From Candidatus Saccharibacteria bacterium UBA6039 (GTDB lineage Bacteria; Patescibacteriota; Saccharimonadia; Saccharimonadales; Saccharimonadaceae): a stretch of 25,667 nt of DNA. Location: positions 1 to 25,667 of the forward strand of contig DIZB01000024.1 of NCBI GenBank assembly GCA_002427805.1, read 5' to 3'. Below the pieces are notes generated by a model that did not search any database, was not told the DNA's origin, and was given only the letters and a program-made list of their open reading frames with translations. The position numbers were made by a program, and so were the translations under genes. Positions 7,936 through 13,837 of the stretch are shown here, piece after piece (the stretch's first letter is position 1; each line of letters opens with the position of its first letter).

Positions 7936-7975
7936 TTGACAAGTTGTACTGAAAAGGGTAAAGTAAGAGGTACAA
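7936..7975 (+). promoter_or_regulatory. Promoter of the integrase module with a flanking inverted repeat
   Basis: TTGACA (7936-7941), 17 nt, TAAAGT (7959-7964) is a good sigma-70-type promoter. TTGTAC (7944-7949) and GTACAA (7970-7975) flank the -10 box symmetrically, so they could be an operator for a repressor that lies outside the window. The promoter is direct pattern evidence; the operator is inference. Confidence 0.5.
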
Positions 7976-8005
7976 ACGCCAATTTGTGACTCCAGACGGA
8001 GACTA

Positions 8006-8051
8006 ATTAGATAAAAAGAGTAGCTACCAACTGTAGCTTTATCTTTCTAAT
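8006..8051 (+). repeat. Nested hairpin in a long 5' leader
   Basis: Three nested paired segments are seen: ATTAG (8006-8010) with CTAAT (8047-8051), AGATAA (8009-8014) with TTATCT (8039-8044), and AGCTAC (8022-8027) with GTAGCT (8033-8038). ATTAG and AGATAA share two bases, so not all pairs can form at once. The hairpin lies in the roughly 200-nt leader between the 7936 promoter and the gene at 8176. It could be a leader structure or part of a small RNA. A small CTCC/GGAG stem precedes it near 7990-8000. Confidence 0.4.
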
Positions 8052-8175
8052 GATGCTCTGACAAATACATATAAACGACTTCGATCGGGTCTTTTAAATG
8101 TCACAAAAAAGTTATAACTCATACCCTACGGATTGAGGTATCTTTGAGTGGCTAAAAATTATAGGGGGTTAACAG

Positions 8176-8463
8176 ATGAGCAACGGGCCTAACAATGTCA
8201 ATGACAATGTAAATGTTGATTCAACATCCAATTACAATGACAATGTAGTACTTAATAGGTATGAGAAGTCTAAACGTGTAGAGAGAATAGCTGACCAACT
8301 CGTAGCGAAGTTTGGTAACAGTGCATTCAGAAAATTTTATTGCAAGATTGCATGGAAGTTGTCAGAGGGACAGATATGGAATAACTACGAGGCTGCCGTA
8401 AAAGGTAACCCTAGTAATCCAGGTAAGTTATTCACTTATCTGTGCAAAAGAGACGGAGTTTAG
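8176..8463 (+). CDS. Hypothetical phage protein upstream of integrase, 95 aa
   Basis: The first 25 residues are almost wholly Asn, Asp, Val and Ser (disordered). The rest (about 28-95) is a helical, basic domain with FRKFYCKIAWKLSEGQIWNNYE and an end NPGKLFTYLCKRDG. This end resembles the small C-terminal helical domain that closes many plasmid and phage replication or regulatory proteins, where a kxpgkyFtylvkk pattern recurs. That similarity is loose and no function is assigned. Being just upstream of the integrase in the same direction, an excision or integration helper is possible. A strong AGGGGG ribosome binding site is 7 nt from the ATG. Confidence 0.65.
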   Translation: MSNGPNNVNDNVNVDSTSNYNDNVVLNRYEKSKRVERIADQLVAKFGNSAFRKFYCKIAWKLSEGQIWNNYEAAVKGNPSNPGKLFTYLCKRDGV

Positions 8464-8559
8464 AAAAAGTGAAAAATTATTCACTATCAACTTTGAATAT
8501 TTAAGACTATAGTTTGGTCAATATCATCTGTAAATTAGCTTAATGGGGTAGAGAAAGAA

Positions 8560-9438
8560 ATGTCAGCCATGCTTGTTATATCAGCAGCATTTGAGCAATA
8601 CAGATACGATTACATTGTGATGAGAAACTTATCACCAAAGACAGAAGAAGCATACATATACACATCAAAACTACTGATTAAATATTTTGGAGACGTGGAC
8701 ATTGAAACGATTACTTTCGACAACGTGAGAGATTGGCGAAACCACATTGCCGGATGGCAAAAACCAGATACAGTCCGTAACAACATCGTATGCCTCCGTA
8801 TGGTACTCAAGTACCTACGACGCAAAGGCTATAAAGTATTAAACTATGAAGATATACCGGTGTCTAAACGCACCAAGAGGACCATCACGTACTTAACCGA
8901 AGAAGAGGTATACGAGTTCATTGATGAGGTGAAACGCCCAGTGAGGGGCTACAGTAAGGTCAATAGGGCAAGAAACGCAGCGATTATAACGCTACTATTT
9001 GCTACAGGGCTCCGTAATAACGAGCTATGCTCACTGGACCGAAACTCAATCAAAGAAAGACAGTTTACAGTAATAGGTAAGAGTAAGAACCCACGCATCG
9101 GTTTTATCAACCAAAGAGCAGAAGATGCTCTAAATGAATACCTAAAATGTAGGAACGACAGTGACAGGGCACTTTTCATATCACCGCAAACCGGCAAAAG
9201 GATACGGCCAGGGACCTTACGTCGTATATTTCAGAACACATGTGAGCGATCTGACTTTAAGAATATCCACCCACACACAATTCGTCATAGTTATGCGACA
9301 TACCTGCTTTCTAAAGAGGTAGACATACGATATATTGGCGATTTAATGGGCCACGTAAGCCTTGACACAACAAAGTTATACACACATTACTCAAATCCGC
9401 AACTAAAAAGAGTATACGAAACTGCTCAAGGCTATTGA
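8560..9438 (+). CDS. int: Tyrosine recombinase (phage integrase, XerC/D-like)
   Basis: This 292-residue integrase would carry out site-specific integration into, and with a helper excision from, the tRNA-Gly gene. The N-terminal SAM-like core-binding domain spans about 5-90 (FEQYRYDYIVMRNLSPKTEE). The catalytic domain has the full active-site set: R152 (GLRNNEL), K174 (VIGKSKN), H239 and R242 (HTIRH), H265 (MGH) and nucleophile Y274 (LYTHY). It has no long arm-binding domain, so it is Xer-like rather than lambda-like. It reads toward the attachment site about 100 bp away. The ribosome binding site before the ATG is weak (GAGAAAGAA). No damage is seen. Confidence 0.93.
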   Translation: MSAMLVISAAFEQYRYDYIVMRNLSPKTEEAYIYTSKLLIKYFGDVDIETITFDNVRDWRNHIAGWQKPDTVRNNIVCLRMVLKYLRRKGYKVLNYEDIPVSKRTKRTITYLTEEEVYEFIDEVKRPVRGYSKVNRARNAAIITLLFATGLRNNELCSLDRNSIKERQFTVIGKSKNPRIGFINQRAEDALNEYLKCRNDSDRALFISPQTGKRIRPGTLRRIFQNTCERSDFKNIHPHTIRHSYATYLLSKEVDIRYIGDLMGHVSLDTTKLYTHYSNPQLKRVYETAQGY

Positions 9439-9452
9439 TTTATGTTTTTAGG

Positions 9453-9475
9453 TGTGCTAATTTATGGATAGCACA
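9453..9475 (+). terminator. Hairpin after integrase, possible terminator
   Basis: TGTGCTA (9453-9459) and TAGCACA (9469-9475) form a 7-bp stem with a 9-nt loop, 15 nt after the integrase stop. The tail is AT-rich (TTAAATTA) rather than a T-run, so it is a weak terminator or a recombinase binding site near the attachment site. Confidence 0.4.
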
Positions 9476-9535
9476 TTAAATTATAGTTCAGTATTGATCT
9501 AGGGTAATACGAACTAAATAATCACATCTAAGGGT

Positions 9536-9586
9536 GCATCCTTGCCAAGGATGAGGTCCAGGGTTAGAGTCCCTGTACCCGCACCA
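9536..9586 (+). pseudogene. 3' fragment of tRNA-Gly(GCC), prophage right attachment site (attR)
   Basis: The anticodon arm is complete (stem CATCC/GGATG, loop TTGCCAA, anticodon GCC at 9544-9546). It is followed by the variable loop, a T stem CAGGG/CCCTG, the 3' acceptor strand TACCCGC (9576-9582), A and CCA (9584-9586). No matching 5' acceptor GCGGG or D arm exists upstream, where phage sequence runs instead. Phages that use a tRNA 3' half as att rebuild the gene at one end and leave such a fragment at the other. The T loop TTAGAGT has A where tRNAs have the invariant C56, consistent with a non-functional copy. Confidence 0.8.
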
Positions 9587-9897
9587 ATATTGAATATCAC
9601 TCATGTTTACTCGTGAAATCAACAGAGGTCGCAGCGTACCGGTGCGGCCTCTTTGATTGTTTCGAGGTTCTGGTCGTGCAGGGCAGAGTCCCAAATCGAC
9701 CCCTGTCAGAGGGTTGGAGTTTTTCAAGGTCATTCGCTCCGGTACACGTTTTTGAGCTCAAATCGGGATGCGCGCCACCCCCGGAGTGATGTACCGGTGA
9801 TGTTGTCGCATTAGCAACGCCAGTGGCTTGCAAAGTCTTGGGGGTCTGTCACAATCAGGGCAGATCCAATAATCGGAAATTTGCAAGGAGGTGAACC
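9587..9897. other. Gene-free left end of the islet
   Basis: No convincing gene is seen in these 311 bases. The G+C content rises within the first 50 bases. CAGGGCAGA occurs twice (9679-9687 and 9856-9864), each followed by a loosely similar AATCG-containing stretch. Palindromic ACCGGT also occurs twice (near 9639 and 9793). The promoter of the OLD gene should be here but no clear -35/-10 pair stands out. The segment ends with AAGGAGG at 9885-9891. Confidence 0.5.
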
Positions 9898-11583
9898 GTG
9901 CGCGCAGTCGAGATCCAGATTCACAATGTTCGAAGCATCCACGATGCCACCGTTGGCCTACGCGAGCTCTCGCTAGTCGCGGGCGCAAACAACGCTGGTA
10001 AGAGCAACATCGTCGACTCGATTCGGATGTTCTATGGCGACCTGAAGTGGCTTGACGAGCGCGATGTGCCGGTCATAGCGGGTGCTGACTCCGAGTCATG
10101 GATAGAAATTGAATACAAGCCTTCTACCGACGAGCTTGCACAACTCAAAGACGAGTACAAGAGCTCAGATGGAACGTTTCGTGTCCGCAACTACTTCAAA
10201 GCGGGACCCGGTACAGATGGCAAGGTCCGCGCTGGCTACTACGCATATGTCGACGGGGTTCTCTCAGAGACACTCTTCTACGGAGCCAAGAATGTGGGCT
10301 CCGGCAAGGTTGGCAAGGTCGTCTACATTCCAGCGGTGAGCAAGATCGATGAGCACACAAAACTCAGCGGGCCATCCGCGCTTCGTGACCTCATCGCTAC
10401 GGTCATGACCAAGGTCGTATCGAGTAGTCCTGCCTATGGGGCGCTCACCACTGCGTTTTCCGTGTTCGAGAAGGACATTAAAACGCAGGAGAGCGATGAC
10501 GGGCAATCGCTTAAGATTCTCGAGACCGAGATTTCAGACGAGATTGCCAGCTGGGACGCTGCGTTCAGCCTAGGTATTCAAAGCATCCAGCCGGATGAAA
10601 TGCTGAAGTCGCTCATCAAGCCTCAGCTATTCGACCAGGCCCACGGTGGCGAAATTGATCAGGTTCGATTCGGCGCTGGATTTCAGCGCCATCTCATTTT
10701 CGTGCTTATCAAACTTGCTGCTAAATACGCATCTGGCGCGAAGAAACCAGCCGGAGAAAAGAAAGAGTTTTCGCCCGAACTGACGTGGATTCTGTTCGAG
10801 GAACCGGAAGCATTCCTGCACCCATCTCAGGAAGACGTTCTTTACGACAGCTTGGTGCAGCTCGCGAGTGACCCTGCGACGCAGGTCTTGCTGACAACTC
10901 ATAGCTCTCGTTTCGTCAGTCGATCGATGGACGATTTAACTCGACTTGTTCGTCTTCGACGCGATGGAGCAATAACCACCAGCCATCAGGTTGACCAGGT
11001 TCAACTAGATGGCTTCTTCGACGCCGCACTGGCAGCCGATGGCGAAATCACGTCTGCAATCCTCAAACCGGCCGACATCAACGCGAACATGATGATGAGC
11101 GCATTGAAGATGGAACTTTGGCTACAGCCTCACCGAGCGGCAGCCTTTTTCGCCAAGCGGGTGGTGCTCGTGGAGGGCCCAAGCGAAGTTGGGCTGTACT
11201 CCTATCTGACGACGCGCGGTCTTATGACCGCGGCGGCACCTGGAGTGGCACTGATTGATTGCATGGGCAAGTACAACATTCACCGATTTATGGCACTTTT
11301 GAACGCCTTCGGTATCGACCATGCAGTGCTCTACGACGGTGACGGCGGCGGAAGTCTCGATACGGAAGTTACCAAGACGATCACCGACGCGACCGGAACT
11401 TTCACTCAGAAGGTCAAACGCTTCGATCATGACTTGGAGAGTGAGTTGGGAATCGTTGCGCTTCCTCGGAATGAGGGACACCGCAAACCTCAGTATGTCC
11501 TCTACAACCTCGAGGCGGGGCTGATTCCGCAAGCTAACCTGGACTCGATAATTGAGGATCTTCGGCAACTTTGCTTGCCTTAG
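9898..11583 (+). CDS. OLD-family ATP-dependent nuclease (ABC ATPase plus TOPRIM)
   Basis: This 561-residue protein has the architecture of OLD (overcoming lysogenization defect) nucleases. The N-terminal SMC/RecF-type ATPase shows Walker A GANNAGKS (29-36), an ABC-signature-like FGAGFQRH (258-265), Walker B WILFEEPEAFLHP (297-309, E301/E302) and the switch His H335 (TTHSS). The C-terminal TOPRIM nuclease shows VVLVEGPSE (422-430, E426) and VLYDGDGGG (478-485, D480/D482). Family members cut or nick DNA and act in phage defence (P2 OLD, GajA of Gabija). No UvrD-like gajB is adjacent. The GTG start at 9898 has AAGGAGG 6 nt upstream. The G+C-rich codon use is unlike the prophage. Confidence 0.88.
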   Translation: MRAVEIQIHNVRSIHDATVGLRELSLVAGANNAGKSNIVDSIRMFYGDLKWLDERDVPVIAGADSESWIEIEYKPSTDELAQLKDEYKSSDGTFRVRNYFKAGPGTDGKVRAGYYAYVDGVLSETLFYGAKNVGSGKVGKVVYIPAVSKIDEHTKLSGPSALRDLIATVMTKVVSSSPAYGALTTAFSVFEKDIKTQESDDGQSLKILETEISDEIASWDAAFSLGIQSIQPDEMLKSLIKPQLFDQAHGGEIDQVRFGAGFQRHLIFVLIKLAAKYASGAKKPAGEKKEFSPELTWILFEEPEAFLHPSQEDVLYDSLVQLASDPATQVLLTTHSSRFVSRSMDDLTRLVRLRRDGAITTSHQVDQVQLDGFFDAALAADGEITSAILKPADINANMMMSALKMELWLQPHRAAAFFAKRVVLVEGPSEVGLYSYLTTRGLMTAAAPGVALIDCMGKYNIHRFMALLNAFGIDHAVLYDGDGGGSLDTEVTKTITDATGTFTQKVKRFDHDLESELGIVALPRNEGHRKPQYVLYNLEAGLIPQANLDSIIEDLRQLCLP

Positions 11584-11592
11584 ATCCTGGAC

Positions 11593-12072
11593 CTAGTTGA
11601 TCTCTGTCCAATGAGTGTTGACGAAGTCCGCAATACCTGATGGCGCATAACTCGGGTAAAGCGCCTGAAAGTCTGTTCTCGCTTGCGCGAACGACTCATC
11701 GGAGACAGTGTGCACTCGCTTGGCGAGATAGAGAAGAGCTACTGTCGGTGATCGCGATTGCCCCTGGTCGCAATTTATAAGTATCTTCTTGCTTTCGCTC
11801 CAGCGCTCGATGAAGTCGAGAGCGCGGGTGAATGATTTTGGGCCGCTCATCTTGTAGAGGAATGAGCCACCGTCGACCCAATTGAACGAAAGGAGCTGCC
11901 CGTCTTCGAACGATAGGTAGTTCGGATGGTCTTTGGGGGTCGCGCTTCCCCAACCCATGATCTCGCAGTGAACCGTTTTCGCAGTATTCACGACTGCCCA
12001 GTCCGGATCATGTCGCAAGCGACTGTCATCACGAGTGCCGACGTAGATATTCGTATCGCCAATTTGAATCAT
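11593..12072 (-). CDS. Dual-specificity / tyrosine phosphatase-like protein
   Basis: The 159-residue product has a CX5R phosphatase loop, ILINCDQGQSRSPTVAL, with C101 as nucleophile and R107 binding phosphate, followed by a helix as in dual-specificity phosphatases. The usual His before the Cys is Asn (NC instead of HC), which would raise the Cys pKa. Upstream features are the MIQIGDTNIYVGTRDDSRL start and a WVDGG loop near residue 67 that could supply the acid. I start it at ATG 12072, not the longer in-frame ATG at 12108, because GAGGAGGTGAGG lies just ahead of 12072. It is convergent with the OLD gene, only 9 bases apart. Substrate unknown. Confidence 0.75.
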   Translation of the reverse strand: MIQIGDTNIYVGTRDDSRLRHDPDWAVVNTAKTVHCEIMGWGSATPKDHPNYLSFEDGQLLSFNWVDGGSFLYKMSGPKSFTRALDFIERWSESKKILINCDQGQSRSPTVALLYLAKRVHTVSDESFAQARTDFQALYPSYAPSGIADFVNTHWTEIN

Positions 12073-12133
12073 TGAAAACCTCACCTCCTCACGGCTTTTA
12101 TATGCCATTCAGTTCTGCGGCTGAGTATGACAG

Positions 12134-12152
12134 GTTGCACTCACTTTGCAAC
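12134..12152. promoter_or_regulatory. Inverted repeat in a divergent intergenic region, possible operator
   Basis: GTTGCA (12134-12139) and TGCAAC (12147-12152) are perfect half-sites 7 nt apart, in the gap between the divergent phosphatase gene and the unknown gene at 12206. The double helix-turn-helix protein of the islet would be a candidate binder. This is inference from position and symmetry only. Confidence 0.35.
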
Positions 12153-12205
12153 TGTGGCCGGCGGTTAGCTGGCCGTCACGCTCATTTCGTCTCACAATCC
12201 GGAGC

Positions 12206-12604
12206 ATGACAAGACTTACCCACACCACCTACAAGCTCCAGCATCAGCAACTTCGTCGTGAATGGCTCGATCGTCACGGTTTCGCATTCACAATGTTGAG
12301 TCCGACCGAGCAGATCCTGGTCCACGACTTCTACGAACCCACAAGGTCTCTCGCGGACCGCCAGCTGAGAGCGCACCGTGCGGCGATTACGAAGCTCCGA
12401 CCATCTCTCCCGCATCAGGCAGGCAAGGCGTTCGTCCGCATCGCACCGTTCCTTGATGTGGAGCTGGCGCCACTTCCAATGCCGGGTCGCGGCAAGCCAT
12501 GCGTCGCCAAGATCACGAGTTTGGTGAATCCACAGATCGATCCAACACGAATGGCGCAGATCCTGATAGCCATTGTTCGCGAGAACCATGATCGAGCCGC
12601 TTAG
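12206..12604 (+). CDS. Hypothetical protein of the islet, 132 aa
   Basis: The product (MTRLTHTTYKLQHQQLRREW at the start) is basic and helical, with SPTEQILVHDFYEPTRSLADRQLRAHRAAITKLRPSLP in its middle and an end that would form a strand-helix pair. I do not recognise it. The ATG at 12206 is preferred to one at 12146 because the extra 20 residues look non-coding. Its stop overlaps that of the convergent helix-turn-helix gene (TTAG at 12601-12604). The opposite strand is also open over 12182-12589, so the coding strand is not beyond doubt; the acidic-basic pattern and the fit with the convergent neighbour favour plus. Confidence 0.55.
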   Translation: MTRLTHTTYKLQHQQLRREWLDRHGFAFTMLSPTEQILVHDFYEPTRSLADRQLRAHRAAITKLRPSLPHQAGKAFVRIAPFLDVELAPLPMPGRGKPCVAKITSLVNPQIDPTRMAQILIAIVRENHDRAA

Positions 12605-12984
12605 CCTCGAGCTACTTGCGGCCGCATCTTCACGCCCGCCCGGTTGAGTGCTTTCACGATGGTGCTTGCGGTGAAGCCGACCTTGGGTGCGATCTGTGCC
12701 GCGGTCAACTGTTCGTCTATATATAGGTGGGTCGCCAGCGCGAGTTCTTCCTCGCTCATTTGCCTGGGCTGCTCAATCTCGACGCCGCGTCCGATCAGAT
12801 GCTTGCGAACCGTGTGGTGGTGGACGCCCAGGTGCCGGGCAAGCCCTTTGACCGACTTGATCTCGCCGTAGAGCCGGACAAGCTCATCGACCTGTTCGGG
12901 CCGTAGTTGCGCTGCAGATGCCGGAACTCGCCGGCCCACCTCTGTTACACGGTGCTCAGATTCAGCCCGAAGACGCACATCCAT
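12601..12984 (-). CDS. Double helix-turn-helix protein, resolvase-type DNA-binding domains
   Basis: The 127-residue form contains two similar helix-turn-helix units: SVKGLARHLGVHHHTVRKHL (44-63) and TAAQIAPKVGFTASTIVKAL (94-113). Each is preceded by a helix with (V/L)..LYx, so the protein looks like an internal duplication of a Hin/resolvase C-terminal domain. Similar stand-alone proteins are common beside recombinases in Actinobacteria. The frame stays open upstream to 13089, but that part crosses the islet edge and the terminator at 13051-13081 and would not be native, so I start at ATG 12984, which lacks a clear ribosome binding site. It may be a truncated recombinase remnant. Possible regulator of the islet. 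Confidence 0.65.
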   Translation of the reverse strand: MDVRLRAESEHRVTEVGRRVPASAAQLRPEQVDELVRLYGEIKSVKGLARHLGVHHHTVRKHLIGRGVEIEQPRQMSEEELALATHLYIDEQLTAAQIAPKVGFTASTIVKALNRAGVKMRPQVARG

Positions 12985-13029
12985 AAGCGTTTTAGTAGCT
13001 ATGCAATGTTTGGAATAACTTTGCAAGAG

Positions 13030-13038
13030 CCGCACCAA
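13030..13038 (+). repeat. 9-bp direct repeat of the tRNA-Gly 3' end, right edge of islet
   Basis: CCGCACCAA here matches the tRNA-Gly fragment end at 9579-9587. It sits exactly where the sequence turns from G+C-rich islet to AT-rich chromosome, and 12 bases ahead of a terminator of the kind that follows tRNA genes. It could be the att remnant of the islet. Confidence 0.5.
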
Positions 13039-13050
13039 AAAATTATATTT

Positions 13051-13081
13051 AGAATCACCTCTCAAGTAAGGTGATTCTTTT
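13051..13081 (+). terminator. Rho-independent terminator, probably of the original tRNA-Gly gene
   Basis: AGAATCACCT (13051-13060) and AGGTGATTCT (13069-13078) form a perfect 10-bp stem with an 8-nt loop and a short T-run. No plus-strand gene lies just upstream, which suggests it once followed the tRNA-Gly gene before the insertions. Confidence 0.7.
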
Positions 13082-13094
13082 GATATCATGCTAA

Positions 13095-13103
13095 TGGTAT
13101 AAT
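13095..13103 (+). promoter_or_regulatory. Extended -10 promoter, leaderless start
   Basis: TGGTATAAT: the extended -10 motif TGn is followed by a perfect TATAAT (13098-13103). Only 6 nt separate it from the ATG at 13110, so transcription should begin at or next to the start codon. No good -35 box is visible. Confidence 0.65.
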
Positions 13104-13109
13104 CACTCT

Positions 13110-13814
13110 ATGCAATTTGCCTATTTGGTAGCCGCTTTTTTGTTTATTATTGTCTGGTTGATACTTTTTACACGGCGCAAGGATTTACACCGTGAAATGC
13201 TGATTATGAGCTTGCTTGCTATGCCACTCGGTCTTTTTGACTTTTGGGCAGTCCCGCTTTATTGGAAACCTGAAACACTTTTCAATATACCAGTAGGCGT
13301 AGAGGGTATGATTTATTCATTTTGTTTAGGGGGCGTCACGGCGGTTATATATGCTGAGGTGGCTCACAGGAGGTTGCAACGCGTCCACAAATGGCATAAA
13401 TCTGCTGCATTGATCGTATTTGTTGTAACAGCAGCCATATTCCTCCCACTTGCGATTGCTCGAGCCGCAAATCCAGTCATCATCCTGTACATATCCTTGC
13501 TAACAGGCCTTGGTGCGGCGCTTTACCTGAGGAAAGATTTGGTTCGTGGAACTATTATTGGTGCTCTTTGTTTTGGAATCTTATACTTTATACTTTTGAA
13601 AATTTGGACATCTATATACCCGGATGCTGTGGCGTGGTTTGTGTTCCAAGGACTTCCTAGAGCACGGCTATGGGGAGTGCCGCTTTGGGAATTACTCTTC
13701 GGTACGGTCTTTGCTGCATATTGGGGAAATATGTATGAAATACTGTTTGGCTATAAATTGGTTCGTAGCACTCGAAGAACCAAGCGACGTATTCCCGGCA
13801 AAAATGGTAAATGA
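13110..13814 (+). CDS. Lycopene-cyclase-domain-like polytopic membrane protein
   Basis: This 234-residue integral membrane protein has about seven hydrophobic segments (roughly 3-20, 30-50, 65-83, 98-117, 122-140, 146-166, 188-213). Conserved-looking polar positions lie at segment ends: DFWAVPLYWKPE (44-55), PVGVEGMIYSF (61-71) and VPLWELLFGTVFAAYW (190-205). The layout and the last two motifs resemble the CarR/CrtY c-d type lycopene cyclase domain, in which such Glu residues are catalytic. This suggests a carotenoid-related enzyme or a protein of that fold. No other carotenoid gene is nearby, so function is unsure. It is transcribed from its own promoter and has no Shine-Dalgarno site. Confidence 0.6.
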   Translation: MQFAYLVAAFLFIIVWLILFTRRKDLHREMLIMSLLAMPLGLFDFWAVPLYWKPETLFNIPVGVEGMIYSFCLGGVTAVIYAEVAHRRLQRVHKWHKSAALIVFVVTAAIFLPLAIARAANPVIILYISLLTGLGAALYLRKDLVRGTIIGALCFGILYFILLKIWTSIYPDAVAWFVFQGLPRARLWGVPLWELLFGTVFAAYWGNMYEILFGYKLVRSTRRTKRRIPGKNGK

Positions 13815-13837
13815 CAAGTAATTGTTAAAAATTGATA

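Larger units (their letters stand above)
1..9586. mobile_element. Right part of a temperate tailed-phage prophage
   Basis: The segment holds the head and DNA-packaging operon on the minus strand and an integrase module on the plus strand, and ends at a 3' fragment of tRNA-Gly. An integrase reading toward a tRNA fragment is the usual right end of a phage inserted into a tRNA gene. The intact, rebuilt tRNA-Gly should therefore lie beyond the left edge, together with the tail, lysis and lysogeny genes, none of which are in the window. No frameshifts are seen in terL, portal, scaffold or integrase, so the prophage may be intact. The left boundary is outside the window; the right boundary rests on the tRNA fragment. 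Confidence 0.85.
9587..13037. mobile_element. G+C-rich genomic islet of actinobacterial character
   Basis: Composition changes sharply after the tRNA fragment and reverts near 13037. Counting sample 60-base lines by hand gives 20/60 G+C at 3001, 32/60 at 11221 and 42/60 at 12781. Codons ending in C or G dominate here, and ribosome binding sites are strong (AAGGAGG, GAGGAGG), unlike the flanks. The double helix-turn-helix protein is of a type I associate with Actinobacteria. The islet is bounded on the left by CCGCACCAA (9579-9587, the tRNA-Gly 3' end) and on the right by the same 9 bases at 13030-13038. No integrase of its own is seen, so mobilisation by another element is likely. Confidence 0.65.

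Noticed and set aside
9485..9515. AGTTC...GAACT inverted repeat that might be the D arm of the tRNA-Gly fragment
   Set aside because: The loop would be 21 nt, about 20 extra bases separate it from the anticodon stem, and no 5' acceptor strand is present.
9488..9733. Minus-strand 81-residue reading frame over the tRNA fragment
   Set aside because: Its GYRDSNPGP part is the usual false protein read from the antisense of a tRNA T arm.
9679..9864. Direct repeat CAGGGCAGA (9679-9687 and 9856-9864) as a recombination site
   Set aside because: Only 9 bp with loose flanking similarity and no link to an element boundary.
11122..11568. 148-residue minus-strand frame inside the OLD gene
   Set aside because: It lies opposite the TOPRIM domain, whose motifs are clear; long antisense frames are common in G+C-rich DNA.
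12182..12589. 135-residue minus-strand frame opposite the unknown islet gene
   Set aside because: Its composition (many Cys, Trp, His and Arg) is typical of a shadow frame. The plus frame ends cleanly against its convergent neighbour. Some doubt remains.
12143..13026. ACTTTGCAA at 12143-12151 and 13018-13026 as terminal repeats
   Set aside because: The first copy is inside the islet, not at an edge, and is part of a local inverted repeat; chance is likely.
12985..13089. N-terminal extension of the double helix-turn-helix frame
   Set aside because: It runs through the islet boundary and a terminator hairpin; it is most likely accidental open frame.
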